Counted from the stretch's first letter, positions 1 to 8,737 are shown. The stretch: 64,000 nucleotides of DNA from Burkholderia guangdongensis (GCF_013403875.1 NZ_JACBNX010000005.1:1-64000); one strand, 5' to 3'. Notes: generated by a model from the sequence alone, not told the origin. Program-made: numbers and translations.

Positions 1-99
1 ATCACGGCCGACTGGAGTCGTGCTGCTCATGATTGGAAGGCAGCGATGAACCAGTTCGCTATCCTCTATCAGGATCGATTCGTTCGCCCGTCCGTGTGA
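1..99 (+). CDS. IS256-family transposase, C-terminal end only
   Basis: The frame is open from base 1 to a TGA at 97-99. It encodes 32 residues with the motif DWKAAMNQFAILYQDRF. The pattern W-x-x-A-x-NQFAI-L/F-x-x-RF is the conserved tail of IS256/mutator transposases, which are DDE enzymes that cut and paste their own element. Only the tail is present, so the catalytic residues are outside the window and activity cannot be judged. It runs towards the truncated MerR gene on the opposite strand. Confidence 0.7.
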   Translation: MTADWSRAAHDWKAAMNQFAILYQDRFVRPSV

Positions 100-140
100 T
101 TATTCAACCCGCCTTGAACACGGAAATCCTGACACCCCCC
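1..140 (+). mobile_element. Right end of an IS256-family insertion sequence (partial)
   Basis: The first 99 bases encode the last residues of a mutator-type (IS256 family) transposase. They are followed by about 40 bases resembling an IS terminal repeat, ending in a run of C at 134-140. The MerR regulator reads normally up to about position 144 and then loses all similarity, which places the junction at roughly 136-143. The rest of the element lies left of the window, so the other terminal repeat and any target-site duplication cannot be seen. The family call rests on the transposase tail; the exact end is inferred. Confidence 0.7.
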
Positions 141-401
141 CTCGGACTTTGCTACGAGCATCTGCCGGTCGATGCGCAGTTGCCCCTCCGGCGCGAACAT
201 CAGCGCGATCTCATTCAGCGAGAAGCCGGCGGCGCGCCCCAGCGCGATCAATGCCAGCCGGTCCAGCACGCCAGGATCGAACTGGCGGCGCAACCCTCGC
301 CGGCCCCTTGAGGTAATCAGCCCCCTTTCCTCGTAGAACCGCAGCGTTGATGCGGGAACGCCGGATTGCTGCACCACCTCGCCGATGTCTAGCTTGATCA
401 T
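69..401 (-). pseudogene. MerR-family transcriptional regulator truncated by IS insertion
   Basis: The frame reads 110 codons. Residues 1-85 look like a MerR regulator: winged helix-turn-helix (GEVVQQSGVPASTLRFYEERGLI) and the linker before the dimerisation helix (LIALGRAAGFSLNEIALMF, IDRQMLVAK). From about residue 86 it reads into the insertion-sequence end and matches nothing, so the dimerisation helix and any effector-binding tail are gone. Normal family members of this type run to roughly 130-140 residues. It is divergent from the methyltransferase at 476 and shares its intergenic operator, so it was presumably that gene's regulator. Without the antiparallel coiled coil it is unlikely to dimerise, though the DNA-binding domain is intact. 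Confidence 0.75.
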
Positions 402-404
402 CTC

Positions 405-435
405 TTGACCTCAAGTCGACTTGAGCTTGCATAGT
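405..435 (+). promoter_or_regulatory. MerR-type promoter/operator between the merR remnant and the methyltransferase gene
   Basis: A -35 box TTGACC (405-410) and a -10-like CATAGT (430-435) are separated by 19 bp, the over-long spacer typical of MerR-activated promoters. A perfect 16-bp palindrome, CTCAAGTCGACTTGAG (410-425), sits in the spacer where a MerR dimer would bind. It abuts the start codon of the regulator, so it would also autoregulate. Motifs are seen directly; function is inferred from the family. Confidence 0.75.
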
Positions 436-475
436 TTAGCTTCCGCTCCCCGGGAGCAAGCAAAGGACAACGATC

Positions 476-1357
476 ATGGATGTCATACACCAGACCGAAA
501 ACACGCAGAAGGCACTTTGGAACGGCAGTTCCGGGCGCGCATGGGTAGCCACGCAGGAGGTACTCGACCAGATGTTCAGGCCCTTTGAGGATCTGCTCGT
601 TGACATGATCGACGCCGGAGCCGGGTACCGCGTGCTCGACGTTGGCTGCGGCACGGGCAGCACGACGCTGGCGGCGGCGCGGCGGCTCGGCGCGAAGGGC
701 CATTGCATCGGCGTCGATGTTTCGGCTCCGATGATCGCCCGCGCCCAGTCACGCGCCGAACGGGAGGGCTCGACGGCAAGCTTCATCTGTGCCGACGCGC
801 AAACCCATGCCTTCGAGCCGGCGAGCTTCGACAGGATCATGTCGCGCTTTGGCGTCATGTTCTTCGATAACCCGGTGTTGGCCTTCGCGACCCTGCGGCG
901 CGCCGCAAGGGACGGAGCCGAGCTGTGCTGCATCGCCTGGCGCAGTGCCGCTGACAATCCGTTCATGGCCACCGCCGAGCGTGCCGCCGCGCCGCTGCTG
1001 CCGAATCTGCCCGCCCGTCGGCCTGACGCGCCGGGGCAGTTCTCCTTCGCAGACCAGTGTCGGGTCGCTTCTATCCTGGAGGAGAGCGGCTGGGCGGAGA
1101 TCGACATTCGGCCGATCGATATAGACTGCACCCTGCCCGAGAAGGAGTTGGTCAACTACTTCAGCCGGCTCGGCCCTGTCGGTAAGATCCTTCAAGAGAC
1201 AGACGAGCGGACGCGCACACAGGTCATTGAATCTGTCCGCCCCGCCTTTGATTCCTTTGTACACGGAACCGAAGTTCGCTACACCGCTGCCTGCTGGATG
1301 GTCAGCGCGCGAGCGCTGTCTACGTCAGCCTTGCCGAAGGAGGTAGTCGATGTCTGA
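476..1357 (+). CDS. Class I SAM-dependent methyltransferase
   Basis: This is a 293-residue protein with a Rossmann-type methyltransferase core. Motif I VLDVGCGTG is near residues 58-66 and is followed by the acidic strand-2 end GVDVSAPMI. The motif II/III region (FDRIMSRFGVMFFDNP) follows. The C-terminal half is variable and probably binds the substrate, which cannot be named. The start follows a purine-rich stretch (GGGAGCAAGCAAAGG). It is divergent from a MerR regulator and preceded by a MerR-type operator. Such pairs usually respond to a small molecule that the enzyme may modify, but that is inference. The regulator is now broken, so expression may be altered. Confidence 0.8.
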   Translation: MDVIHQTENTQKALWNGSSGRAWVATQEVLDQMFRPFEDLLVDMIDAGAGYRVLDVGCGTGSTTLAAARRLGAKGHCIGVDVSAPMIARAQSRAEREGSTASFICADAQTHAFEPASFDRIMSRFGVMFFDNPVLAFATLRRAARDGAELCCIAWRSAADNPFMATAERAAAPLLPNLPARRPDAPGQFSFADQCRVASILEESGWAEIDIRPIDIDCTLPEKELVNYFSRLGPVGKILQETDERTRTQVIESVRPAFDSFVHGTEVRYTAACWMVSARALSTSALPKEVVDV

Positions 1358-1405
1358 GCAGTGGACTATCCGAATCTGATGCCGGACGATCTGGCCGTCC
1401 GGCCG

Positions 1406-3571
1406 TCAATGCGACTCCGACTGTCTCCCGCCCGCTCGCGCACCACCCGCCGGCCAGAACAGCCCGAGCGGATTCGCGGCGATCGCGCGGCCGATCGCGG
1501 CGACGAGCGCGCGCACCTTCGTCGGCCGCAGGCTGCGCGAGCGCACGGCCATCGCGAACGCGAGCGCGAAGCTCGTCGCGACGTTCAGGATGCCCATCCC
1601 GGCGACGCCGGCGACTGCCCACCACAGCTCGGGTGAGCGCAGCGCGTCCTTGCCGAGCACGCCGATCGCGATGCCGATCGATCCGGCGGACAGCGTCACG
1701 TGCCGCACCTCGAACGTGAACGCGAACGCGGTGACGATCGCCGGCACGAGGCCGAGCATCAGCCCGAGCCCGACGTTCGCGACGACGCCTGCGACGTTCG
1801 ACCGGCAAAAGCGCGCGAGCTTCGCGGCGCCGGACGGGCCGAGCGTGAGCCGCAGCCGGCGGTTGTACGCGAGCGCGTCGCCGACGCGGTGCAGCACGAA
1901 CCAGTTGTCGGCCCAGCCGGCGAGCAGGCTCGACGCCCACAGCAGCACGCCCGTCAGCGCCGCGTAGAGCGGCGTCGGGCCGATGAGCGAGAACCCGTGC
2001 AGCGTCGCGTGCGCCTTCTCGGGCGAGATCAGGTTCGCATGCAGCACGCGGCCCGCGAACAGTTGCACGAGCAGACAGGCCGGCAGCACGGCGAGCACGT
2101 TGCCGCAGATCGCGGCCGTCTGCGTGCGGATCAGCGCGATCACCGACGACACGAACTGCGCGACGCCCGCGTCGTGCGTGGTGCCGTCGAGCTCGCGCGC
2201 GAGCGTCGGCGCGGTCATCGCGGGCTGCTTCGTCGCGAGCGTGAAGTGCAGGAAGTGCATCAGCATGAAGCTCGCCGCGTAGTTGATTCCGGCGAGCACG
2301 CCCTCGAGCATCGTGTGCAGATGCACGCCGGTGATCCAGAACTTCACGCAGACCGTCGCGACCGTCACGAGCCCGCCGCCCGCGGCCATTCGCAGCATCT
2401 TCAGATACTCGCCGCGCTCGCGCGTGATGTAGTGTTCGCCGGTGTCCGCGTTCGTCTCGACGAGCTTGCGCGCGAACAGCGAGAAGTTGCTGCGCACGAG
2501 ATGGCCGACGCTCTGGCTGTTCAGGTTCGCGTCGACGAGCTCCGCGGCGAGGTGCGCGAGGCCGTGCAGGTCGTCGCGCGTCATCCACGCGTTCAGCAGC
2601 AGCTCCGCGCGCTGGATCCGCATCCGCATCCGCGCGACCTGGAACACGATGTCGACCGACACGCCGTTGCGGTACAGATGTGCGAACACGTCGTCGGCCG
2701 CCTCGCGGCATTCGTCGAGCAGCACGCGCAGATAGTTGACCTCGTGCAGCAGCTTGCTCGTATCGCCGCTTTCGCTCGCGACGTCGCTCGCGGTCTCGAC
2801 CGCGAGCATCGCGCGCGTCAGCCGGTAGAACGGCAGCGCTTCGAGCGGTTGCTTCGCGTCGTCGCCGGTGAGGCGGCTGCGCACCGTCTGCGACAGCCCC
2901 GTCGAGCTGATCTGGCAGGTCAGGTTGTGCAGCGCCGCGAGCAGATCGCGCGAGAACGAGCCGGGTTCGTGGCGCTCGTCGTCGGTCACGTCGAACGCGA
3001 ACAGTCCGGCCAGACGCGCGAGCAGATCGTCGGGCAGCGCGCCGATCCATTGCGCGTCGGCCGGCGACGGGAACATCAGCGTGAACAGCGCGGACAGCTC
3101 GCGGCGGTTCGGCGCGGGCGGGATCAGCGACGCGTCGATCCGCTCGAACAGCGCGCCGAAGAAGCCCGCGTGCACCGGCATCCCCGCGTCGCACAGCAGC
3201 GAGATACCGTCGTTCTCGCGCAGCGCGCCGCGCAGGATTCGCGCGGCGCGCGTCTTCCACGCGGGATTGCGGTCGAGCACGTGGAGCAGGTAGCGCAGCC
3301 GCGCGTGCGCCGGGTGTGCGCGCGCGTGGCCGTCATCTCCGCCATCGTCGTCGTTGCCGTCGTTGCCGTCGCTGCCGTTGTGCTCGGCTGACGACGCCGG
3401 CTGCAACGCGCCGCCGCGGTGCAGCCAGTGCGCGAGCTCGATCAGCCATTCGCTGCGCTCCGCGTGCGGCGCGTCACCGTCGGGCGCGTTCGCGAGCAGC
3501 GCGTCGAGCTGATGGCTCGCGCTGCGCGACGCGCGCCACTTCTTGAGCAGGGTCGTCAGCGCGCGGAACAT
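1406..3571 (-). CDS. COG4389-type 'site-specific recombinase' membrane protein
   Basis: The protein is 721 residues starting MFRALTTLLKKW at 3571; the frame is open further upstream but that stretch lacks protein character. It resembles the large proteins annotated as 'site-specific recombinase' (Gcr-like). No catalytic recombinase motif is visible, and the C-terminal half holds several hydrophobic segments (for example around CGNVLAVLPACLLVQLFAG and FALAFAMAVRS), so it is probably an inner-membrane protein and the historical name may mislead. An acidic low-complexity insert (NGSDGNDGNDDDGGDDG) is encoded by short in-frame repeats near 3342-3385. It lies 31 bp after pqiC and is probably co-transcribed with the pqi genes. 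Confidence 0.7.
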   Translation of the reverse strand: MFRALTTLLKKWRASRSASHQLDALLANAPDGDAPHAERSEWLIELAHWLHRGGALQPASSAEHNGSDGNDGNDDDGGDDGHARAHPAHARLRYLLHVLDRNPAWKTRAARILRGALRENDGISLLCDAGMPVHAGFFGALFERIDASLIPPAPNRRELSALFTLMFPSPADAQWIGALPDDLLARLAGLFAFDVTDDERHEPGSFSRDLLAALHNLTCQISSTGLSQTVRSRLTGDDAKQPLEALPFYRLTRAMLAVETASDVASESGDTSKLLHEVNYLRVLLDECREAADDVFAHLYRNGVSVDIVFQVARMRMRIQRAELLLNAWMTRDDLHGLAHLAAELVDANLNSQSVGHLVRSNFSLFARKLVETNADTGEHYITRERGEYLKMLRMAAGGGLVTVATVCVKFWITGVHLHTMLEGVLAGINYAASFMLMHFLHFTLATKQPAMTAPTLARELDGTTHDAGVAQFVSSVIALIRTQTAAICGNVLAVLPACLLVQLFAGRVLHANLISPEKAHATLHGFSLIGPTPLYAALTGVLLWASSLLAGWADNWFVLHRVGDALAYNRRLRLTLGPSGAAKLARFCRSNVAGVVANVGLGLMLGLVPAIVTAFAFTFEVRHVTLSAGSIGIAIGVLGKDALRSPELWWAVAGVAGMGILNVATSFALAFAMAVRSRSLRPTKVRALVAAIGRAIAANPLGLFWPAGGARAGGRQSESH

Positions 3572-3602
3572 GGACGCTTTCCCGAAAGGTGGTCGCGCGC
3601 CG

Positions 3603-4373
3603 TCATGAACCGGGGGACCGGCCGGCCGCGTCGGTTGCTCCAGTTGCTCCGGTCGCGCCAGTTGCCCCGGCCGCGTCGCCGGTGCTCGCGTTCGCCGGGC
3701 AGCGCACGGCCGCCGCCGGGGCATTTTTCCCGCCGGCTGCCGGTTCGCTGCGCTGGGCGGCCATCGCGCGCACGCCGGCCGCGGCCGCACGCGCGAGCGC
3801 ATCGATCGCGCGCCGGTGGCCGGCGACGAGCGCGTCGTAGCCGTCGCCGACCGGCTCCTCGACGCTCGTGCGGCAGGTCATCGCCGCCTGCGTGCCGACC
3901 GCGCGCACGCTCCACACCGCGTCGATCGCCGCGCGCTTGCCCGGCCACGACTCGAAGCGTTGCACGTTCACGCTGACGCGATACACCGGCACGCCCGGCG
4001 GATACGCGGCGCCCGCGACGTCGATCGTGCCGAGCTGCGCGGCGAGATCGTCGGACAGCGCGCGGCGGATCTCGTCGGCGGGCGACGCGGCCCAGCGCTC
4101 CTGCTCGAGCACATCGACCTGCGTCGCGCTTTTCTGCACGACGAGCTGGTTCTTCGCGATCTGCTCGGGCACGTCGACGGCCGGCACTTCGATCAGGAAC
4201 GGCGGATTCGCGGGCGTGGCGTGCACCGCGCGCGCATCCGGGCTCAGCGTGTAGAACCGCGCCGGCGGCGAGCTGCACGCGGCGAGCGTCAGCAGCGCGC
4301 CGGCGGTGCAGGCGGCGAGGGTGGCACGGGCGGCGACCGCGCCGCGTGCGGGACCGTTCACGCGTGTCGTCAT
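3603..4373 (-). CDS. pqiC: PqiC, outer-membrane lipoprotein of the Pqi transport system
   Basis: This 256-residue protein begins MTTRVNGPARG and has a lipoprotein signal peptide ending LLTLAACSS, the cysteine being the lipidation site. The body (RFYTLSPDA, FLIEVPAVDVPEQIAKNQLV) matches the PqiC/DUF330 family, which forms an outer-membrane partner for the periplasm-spanning PqiB. The start codon overlaps the pqiB stop by four bases (ATGA), indicating translational coupling. The C-terminal tail is low-complexity (GATGATGATGATDAAG), encoded by a short repeat, and is probably disordered. Identification rests on family pattern and operon position. Confidence 0.85.
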   Translation of the reverse strand: MTTRVNGPARGAVAARATLAACTAGALLTLAACSSPPARFYTLSPDARAVHATPANPPFLIEVPAVDVPEQIAKNQLVVQKSATQVDVLEQERWAASPADEIRRALSDDLAAQLGTIDVAGAAYPPGVPVYRVSVNVQRFESWPGKRAAIDAVWSVRAVGTQAAMTCRTSVEEPVGDGYDALVAGHRRAIDALARAAAAGVRAMAAQRSEPAAGGKNAPAAAVRCPANASTGDAAGATGATGATGATDAAGRSPGS

Positions 4374-6010
4374 GGCTTGTCTCCTGGCTTGCCCTTGAGC
4401 AGCGATTCCGGATGGCGCTCGAGATAGTCGGCGAGCGTGTTCAGCGACTGCAGCGTGCGCGTCAGCTCCTTCAGCGCCTGCCGTACGTCGGACTGCAGCG
4501 GCGAATCCTGCTGCAGCGTCGCCTCGGCGGTCGAGAACGTCTGCTTCGCGGCCGACAGCGTGTCGCGCGCCTCGGGCGCGACCTGCGTGTCGAGCTGCTT
4601 GAACAGCTTGTCCGCGTTCGCGAGCGCGCTGTTCAGGTTCGAGCCGATCTGGTCGAACGGCACCTTGTCGAGCTTCCTCGCGATGTCGGCGACCTGCAGC
4701 TGCAGTTCGTCGAGCGAGTTCGGCACGGTCGGCAGCTCGATCGGCAGATGCGTCGGATCGATCTTCACCTGGGCCGCCTTCGGGAAGAAGTCGAGCGCGA
4801 CGTACAGCTGGCTCGTCAGCAGGTTGCCGGTGCGCAACTGCCCGCGCAGCCCGTGCTGCACGAGCCGCGCGAGGATCTCGCGGCGCGCGGTTTCGCCCTG
4901 GCTCTCGATCGTCTCGCGGAAGCGCCGGCCGAGCCGCTCCGGATACACGTTCATCGTGACCGGCATCGTGAAGTTCTTCGTCGCCGGATCGTAGTCGATG
5001 CCGATGTTCGTGACCTCGCCGAGCACGATGCCGCGGAAGTCGACCGGCGCGCCGATCGCGAGCCCGCGCAGCGACTGGTTGAAGTTCATCACGACCTGGA
5101 TCGGCTGGCCGTCCGGCTCGCGCATCGCGTCGGCCTCGTCGGAGCCGAGGCGGAACGTTTCGTTGTTCGGCGCGGTGGCGCCGCCGCTCTGGCCCGGCGG
5201 CGCCTGGAACGCGATGCCGCCGAGGATCACGGTCGCGAGCGACTGCGTGTTCAGCTTGAAGCCGCTCGAGTCGAGCCGCAGGTCGACGCCGCTCGCCTGC
5301 CACCAGCGCGAGTTCGTGCCGACGTACTGGTCGTACGGCGCGTTCACGAACACGTGGATCGTCACGCCGGTGCCGTCCTTGTCGAGCGAGAAGCCGACGA
5401 CCTGCCCGACCTGCACGCGCCGGTAGTAGACCGGCGAGCCGATGTCGATCGAGCCGAGCGAATCGCCGCGCAGCACGTACTGCGTGCCCTTCTGGTCCGC
5501 GGTGACGGCGGGCGGCGTCTCGAGCCCGGTGAATTCGGTCTCGGTGTCCTGCGTGCGACCCGCGTCGACGCCGATGTACGCGCCCGACAGCAGCGTGCCG
5601 AGCCCCGACACGCCCGACGCGCCGACGCGCGGGCGCACGACCCAGAAGCGCGAACCCTTGACCGCGAAGTCCTCGGCTTCCTTCTTCAACTGCACGTTGA
5701 CGAGCACCTGCGCCAGGTCCTTCGACAGCTTGATCGTCTTCACGGTGCCGATCTCGACGTCCTTGTACTTGACCTGCGTCTTGCCGGGCTCGAGGCCTTC
5801 CGCGTTGCGGAACTTGATCGTGATCTCGGGGCCGCGCTCGCGCACCGACTTGACCACGAGGCCGATGCCGATCAGCGCGGCGATCAGCGGGACGAGCCAC
5901 ACGAGCGACGGCAGCCAGCCGGCCTTCGACGTGATCACGGGGTCGGGCGGCGGCGGCGGATGGCCGCCCCCGGTGTCCGGGTCGTGCTGCGGGCCTTGCG
6001 GACTATTCAT
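4370..6010 (-). CDS. pqiB: PqiB, MCE-domain intermembrane transport protein
   Basis: The 546-residue protein has a proline-rich cytoplasmic N-terminus (GGGHPPPPPDP) and one transmembrane segment (PSLVWLVPLIAALIGIGLVV, about residues 34-53). Tandem MCE/MlaD domains follow, beginning with ITIKFRNAEGLEPGKTQVKY and repeated near IDIGSPVYYRRVQVGQV and IGAPVDFRGIVLGEV. PqiB proteins stack MCE rings and a C-terminal coiled coil into a tube across the periplasm for lipid movement between membranes. The helical C-terminus (LKELTRTLQSLNTLADYLERH) fits that needle. It overlaps pqiA-2 by eight bases and pqiC by four. Confidence 0.92.
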   Translation of the reverse strand: MNSPQGPQHDPDTGGGHPPPPPDPVITSKAGWLPSLVWLVPLIAALIGIGLVVKSVRERGPEITIKFRNAEGLEPGKTQVKYKDVEIGTVKTIKLSKDLAQVLVNVQLKKEAEDFAVKGSRFWVVRPRVGASGVSGLGTLLSGAYIGVDAGRTQDTETEFTGLETPPAVTADQKGTQYVLRGDSLGSIDIGSPVYYRRVQVGQVVGFSLDKDGTGVTIHVFVNAPYDQYVGTNSRWWQASGVDLRLDSSGFKLNTQSLATVILGGIAFQAPPGQSGGATAPNNETFRLGSDEADAMREPDGQPIQVVMNFNQSLRGLAIGAPVDFRGIVLGEVTNIGIDYDPATKNFTMPVTMNVYPERLGRRFRETIESQGETARREILARLVQHGLRGQLRTGNLLTSQLYVALDFFPKAAQVKIDPTHLPIELPTVPNSLDELQLQVADIARKLDKVPFDQIGSNLNSALANADKLFKQLDTQVAPEARDTLSAAKQTFSTAEATLQQDSPLQSDVRQALKELTRTLQSLNTLADYLERHPESLLKGKPGDKP

Positions 6011-6668
6011 GGTGTTTCCCTGGGGTTTCGACGGGATCCCAGATCAGGCGGGGATCGAACTGCATCGACGCGAGCATCGTCAGGATCACGACGGAACCGA
6101 ACGCGAGCGCGCCGGGCCCGGCCGTGATCACGGCGAGCGAGCGGAAATGGACGAGCGCGACGGTCAGCGTCACGACGAAGATGTCGAGCATCGACCAGCG
6201 GCCGATTCGCTCGACGATCCGGAACAGGCGCGTGCGCTGCAGCGGCCGCCACGCGGAGCGGCGCTGCGCGCTCGTGACTAGGATCAGCAGCACGCCGAGC
6301 TTCAGCATCGGCACGAGGATGCTCGCGACGAACACGACGACCGCGAGCGGCCAGTCGCCGGACGTCCAGAAGTAGACGACGCCGCTCATGATCGTGTCTT
6401 CCTGCGAGCCGACGATCGACGCGGTGCGCATGATCGGCAGCAGGTTCGCGGGAATGTACAGGATCGCGGCGGCGATCAGCAGCGCCCACGTGCGCGCGAT
6501 GCTGTTCGGCGTGCGCAGGTGCAGCGCCGCGCCGCAGCGCGCGCAGTGCCCGCGGTTCTCGGCCGGCGACTGCACGAGCTCGCAGACGTGGCAGCTCGCG
6601 AGCCCCGCGCGGGCCGCGGTGGGCGCTGTCGTTGGCGCCGTGGTTGGCGTGGTCATCGGCGCCGTCAT
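6003..6668 (-). CDS. pqiA: PqiA-family inner-membrane protein (second half-size copy)
   Basis: The protein has 221 residues. After a Thr/Ala-rich start (MTAPMTTPTTAPTTAPTAA) comes a zinc-ribbon-like segment (CHVCELV...CARCGAAL), then about four hydrophobic helices containing the PqiA signature ILYIPANLLPIM. PqiA is the inner-membrane component feeding PqiB. Escherichia coli PqiA is one chain with two such modules, whereas here the modules are separate genes. The start is set by the ATGA overlap with the preceding copy (6665-6668). The end overlaps the pqiB start. Confidence 0.88.
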   Translation of the reverse strand: MTAPMTTPTTAPTTAPTAARAGLASCHVCELVQSPAENRGHCARCGAALHLRTPNSIARTWALLIAAAILYIPANLLPIMRTASIVGSQEDTIMSGVVYFWTSGDWPLAVVVFVASILVPMLKLGVLLILVTSAQRRSAWRPLQRTRLFRIVERIGRWSMLDIFVVTLTVALVHFRSLAVITAGPGALAFGSVVILTMLASMQFDPRLIWDPVETPGKHHE

Positions 6669-7330
6669 CCGCCGTGCGCCCCGGGCAGCGGCGCCGCATC
6701 GCGGGCCCGCGCGGGCGCGGCGCGCGGGCGCAGCGTGTCGGCGATGTCCCACAGCACGCGCGGATCGAACATCAGCACGACCGCGAGCATCAACGTTAGC
6801 GCCGCGAACGCGAACAGCGCGGCCTCGGGCACGACGCGCGCGAGACTCACCATCTTCACGATCGTGACGAGGATCCCGAGCATGAACACCTCGATCATGC
6901 CCCACGGCCGCACGAGCTGGATCATCCGCAGCACCGGGTTGAACAGCGGCGGCACGATGCCGCGCCGCAGCGGGAACAGCAGATACAGCAACGCGGCCAT
7001 CTCGACGAGCGGGAACAGCACGGTCGAGCAGAACACCATCACCGCGACGACCCCCATGTCCTGCTGCCACAGCGCGTCGAGCGCGCCGATCAGCGTCGTG
7101 CGCACGCGGTTGCCGTTCAGGTCCATCTCGAGGATCGGGAACGCTTGCGCGATCACGAACGTGATCAGCGCGGCGAGCGTCAGTGCGCAGATCCGGTCGA
7201 GCCGCGCGGCGCTGTTGCGGAAAAGCAGCGCATCGCAGCGCGGGCAGCGCGCGACTTCGCGGCCGGCAAGGCGCGGTTTGCGCAACAGTGCGTCGCATTC
7301 ATGACAGGCAATCAGATCGTCTCGTGGCAT
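6665..7330 (-). CDS. pqiA: PqiA-family inner-membrane protein (first half-size copy)
   Basis: The protein is 221 residues starting MPRDDLIACHEC at 7330. A four-cysteine zinc-ribbon (CHECDALL...CPRCDALL) precedes about four hydrophobic helices (LAALITFVIAQAFPILEMDL and others). This matches the first PqiA module of larger homologues. It is the promoter-proximal gene of a minus-strand unit pqiA-pqiA-pqiB-pqiC-recombinase-like, with overlapping or closely spaced reading frames throughout. In E. coli the homologous operon responds to superoxide through SoxRS; no such site was recognised here. Confidence 0.88.
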   Translation of the reverse strand: MPRDDLIACHECDALLRKPRLAGREVARCPRCDALLFRNSAARLDRICALTLAALITFVIAQAFPILEMDLNGNRVRTTLIGALDALWQQDMGVVAVMVFCSTVLFPLVEMAALLYLLFPLRRGIVPPLFNPVLRMIQLVRPWGMIEVFMLGILVTIVKMVSLARVVPEAALFAFAALTLMLAVVLMFDPRVLWDIADTLRPRAAPARARDAAPLPGAHGG

Positions 7331-7582
7331 GGGGAATACGGTTGCGCGGCATCGGAACGATGCGTCGGCGGGGCCGGAACCCGCGCCCATCTTACCAAAA
7401 CGCGTTTCGGCGGCGTCAGGTGGCGTATCGTTGTGACTGGGCGTTCACCTCGAATTCGGCGGGCCGCGCGCGCCGCCCGCCGTGGTGGTAATCTGCCGGC
7501 GCCGGCCGGTTGCGGTACGATGGCGCCCTCGTTATGCGTCGCGCGCTGCCGCGGCGCGGTTTGGGCATCAAAGAGGACAGGT

Positions 7583-8143
7583 ATGGCTTCAAATCGGTCG
7601 CCGGTTGCACCGGCGTCATACAGCAGACCCGCGATCGCGCTTCACTGGCTGATTGCGCTGCTGATCATCTGCGGTTTCGCGCTCGGCTGGGTGATGACGG
7701 ACATCCCCGGCTTCACGCCGACGAAGCTCAAGTACTACTCGTGGCACAAGTGGATCGGCGTGACCGTGTTCGCGCTCGCGGCGATGCGCGTGCTGTGGCG
7801 CGCGACGCACCGGCCGCCGCCGCTGCCGGCCGGGATGCCCGTGTTCCAGCGCCTGGCCGCGCATGGGGTGCACTGGGTGCTGTACGCGCTGATGCTCGTG
7901 ATTCCGGCGACTGGCTATCTGTACAGCTCGGCGTCGAACATTCCGGTCGTCTATCTCGGGATCGTGCCGCTGCCGCGCCTGATCGCGCCCGATCCGGCGC
8001 TGAAGGAAACCTTGAAGGCGGCGCACGTGTTCCTGAATTACATTTTGCTGACGCTCGTCGTGATGCACGTGATCGCGGTCGTCAAGCATCAACTGATCGA
8101 TCGCGACGGGCTGCTGTCGCGCATGCTTCCGTTTCTCAAGTGA
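7583..8143 (+). CDS. Cytochrome b561 family protein
   Basis: The 186-residue protein has four hydrophobic helices and the conserved heme-ligand histidines of the b561 family (IALHWLIALLIICGFALGW; YYSWHKWIGVTVF; AAHGVHWVLYALMLVIP; VMHVIAVVKH). It is an inner-membrane di-heme electron carrier. In E. coli, YceJ, a b561 protein, is encoded next to YceI, and the same pairing occurs here. The start at 7583 follows the purine stretch AGAGGACAG. A long upstream extension of the frame crosses the divergent pqiA promoter region and is unlikely to be translated. Confidence 0.88.
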   Translation: MASNRSPVAPASYSRPAIALHWLIALLIICGFALGWVMTDIPGFTPTKLKYYSWHKWIGVTVFALAAMRVLWRATHRPPPLPAGMPVFQRLAAHGVHWVLYALMLVIPATGYLYSSASNIPVVYLGIVPLPRLIAPDPALKETLKAAHVFLNYILLTLVVMHVIAVVKHQLIDRDGLLSRMLPFLK

Positions 8144-8153
8144 CGAGGATCCC

Positions 8154-8711
8154 ATGAAAAGCTCCGTTTCCCGCTTCCTGCTGACCGCGCTCGCCGCCGC
8201 GTCGCTCGTCGCGTCGGGCGCCGCGCGCGCGGACGTCGACGCCGCGAAGAGCAAGGTGTCCGTGATCGCGAAGCAGATGAACGTGCCGACCGAAGGCGTG
8301 TTCAAGAAATTCTCCGCGCAGGTCCGGTTCGATCCGGCGAAGGCCGCGCAGGGCAGCGCGCAGGTGAGCATCGACGTCGGGAGCTACGATCTCGGCGACC
8401 CGATGTACAACGACCAGGTCGCCGGCAAGGACTGGTTCGATGCGAAGGACTATCCGCGGGCGACGTTCGTGTCGACCGCGATCGCGCCCGCCGGCGGCAA
8501 CAAGTACAACGTGACCGGCAAGCTGACGATCAAGGGCAAGACGCAGACGCTGACGGTGCCCGTCACCGTCACGCAGAGCGGCGCGACGCAGACCTTCGAC
8601 GGCGTGCTGCCGATCAAGCGCTCGGCGTTCGACGTCGGCACCGGCGAGTGGAAGGACACGTCGGTCGTCGCCGACGACGTGCAGATCAAGTTCCACATCG
8701 TTACCAAGTAG
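8154..8711 (+). CDS. YceI family periplasmic protein (copy 1)
   Basis: The protein is 185 residues with a clear signal peptide ([25 protein letters not shown], cleavage about residue 27). A YceI/lipocalin-like beta-barrel domain follows: [21 protein letters not shown], then [14 protein letters not shown] and [18 protein letters not shown]. YceI proteins bind long polyisoprenoid lipids in a hydrophobic pocket. It lies 10 bp after the b561 gene and 77 bp before a second yceI, so the three probably form one unit. Copy 1 is less typical than copy 2 in its first strand. Confidence 0.88.
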   Translation: MKSSVSRFLLTALAAASLVASGAARADVDAAKSKVSVIAKQMNVPTEGVFKKFSAQVRFDPAKAAQGSAQVSIDVGSYDLGDPMYNDQVAGKDWFDAKDYPRATFVSTAIAPAGGNKYNVTGKLTIKGKTQTLTVPVTVTQSGATQTFDGVLPIKRSAFDVGTGEWKDTSVVADDVQIKFHIVTK

Positions 8712-8717
8712 TCATAC

Positions 8718-8737
8718 GGCGGCGCGCTCGCGCCGCC
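8718..8737. terminator. GC-rich hairpin between the two yceI genes
   Basis: A perfect 9-bp stem (GGCGGCGCG / CGCGCCGCC) with a two-base loop lies just after the first yceI stop. It has no following T-run, so it is more likely an mRNA-stabilising or partially attenuating structure than a full terminator. Confidence 0.5.

Noticed and set aside
7145..7582. N-terminal extension of the cytochrome b561 frame
   Set aside because: It would overlap the divergent pqiA gene and adds 146 residues with no similarity; the start at 7583 has a ribosome-binding site.
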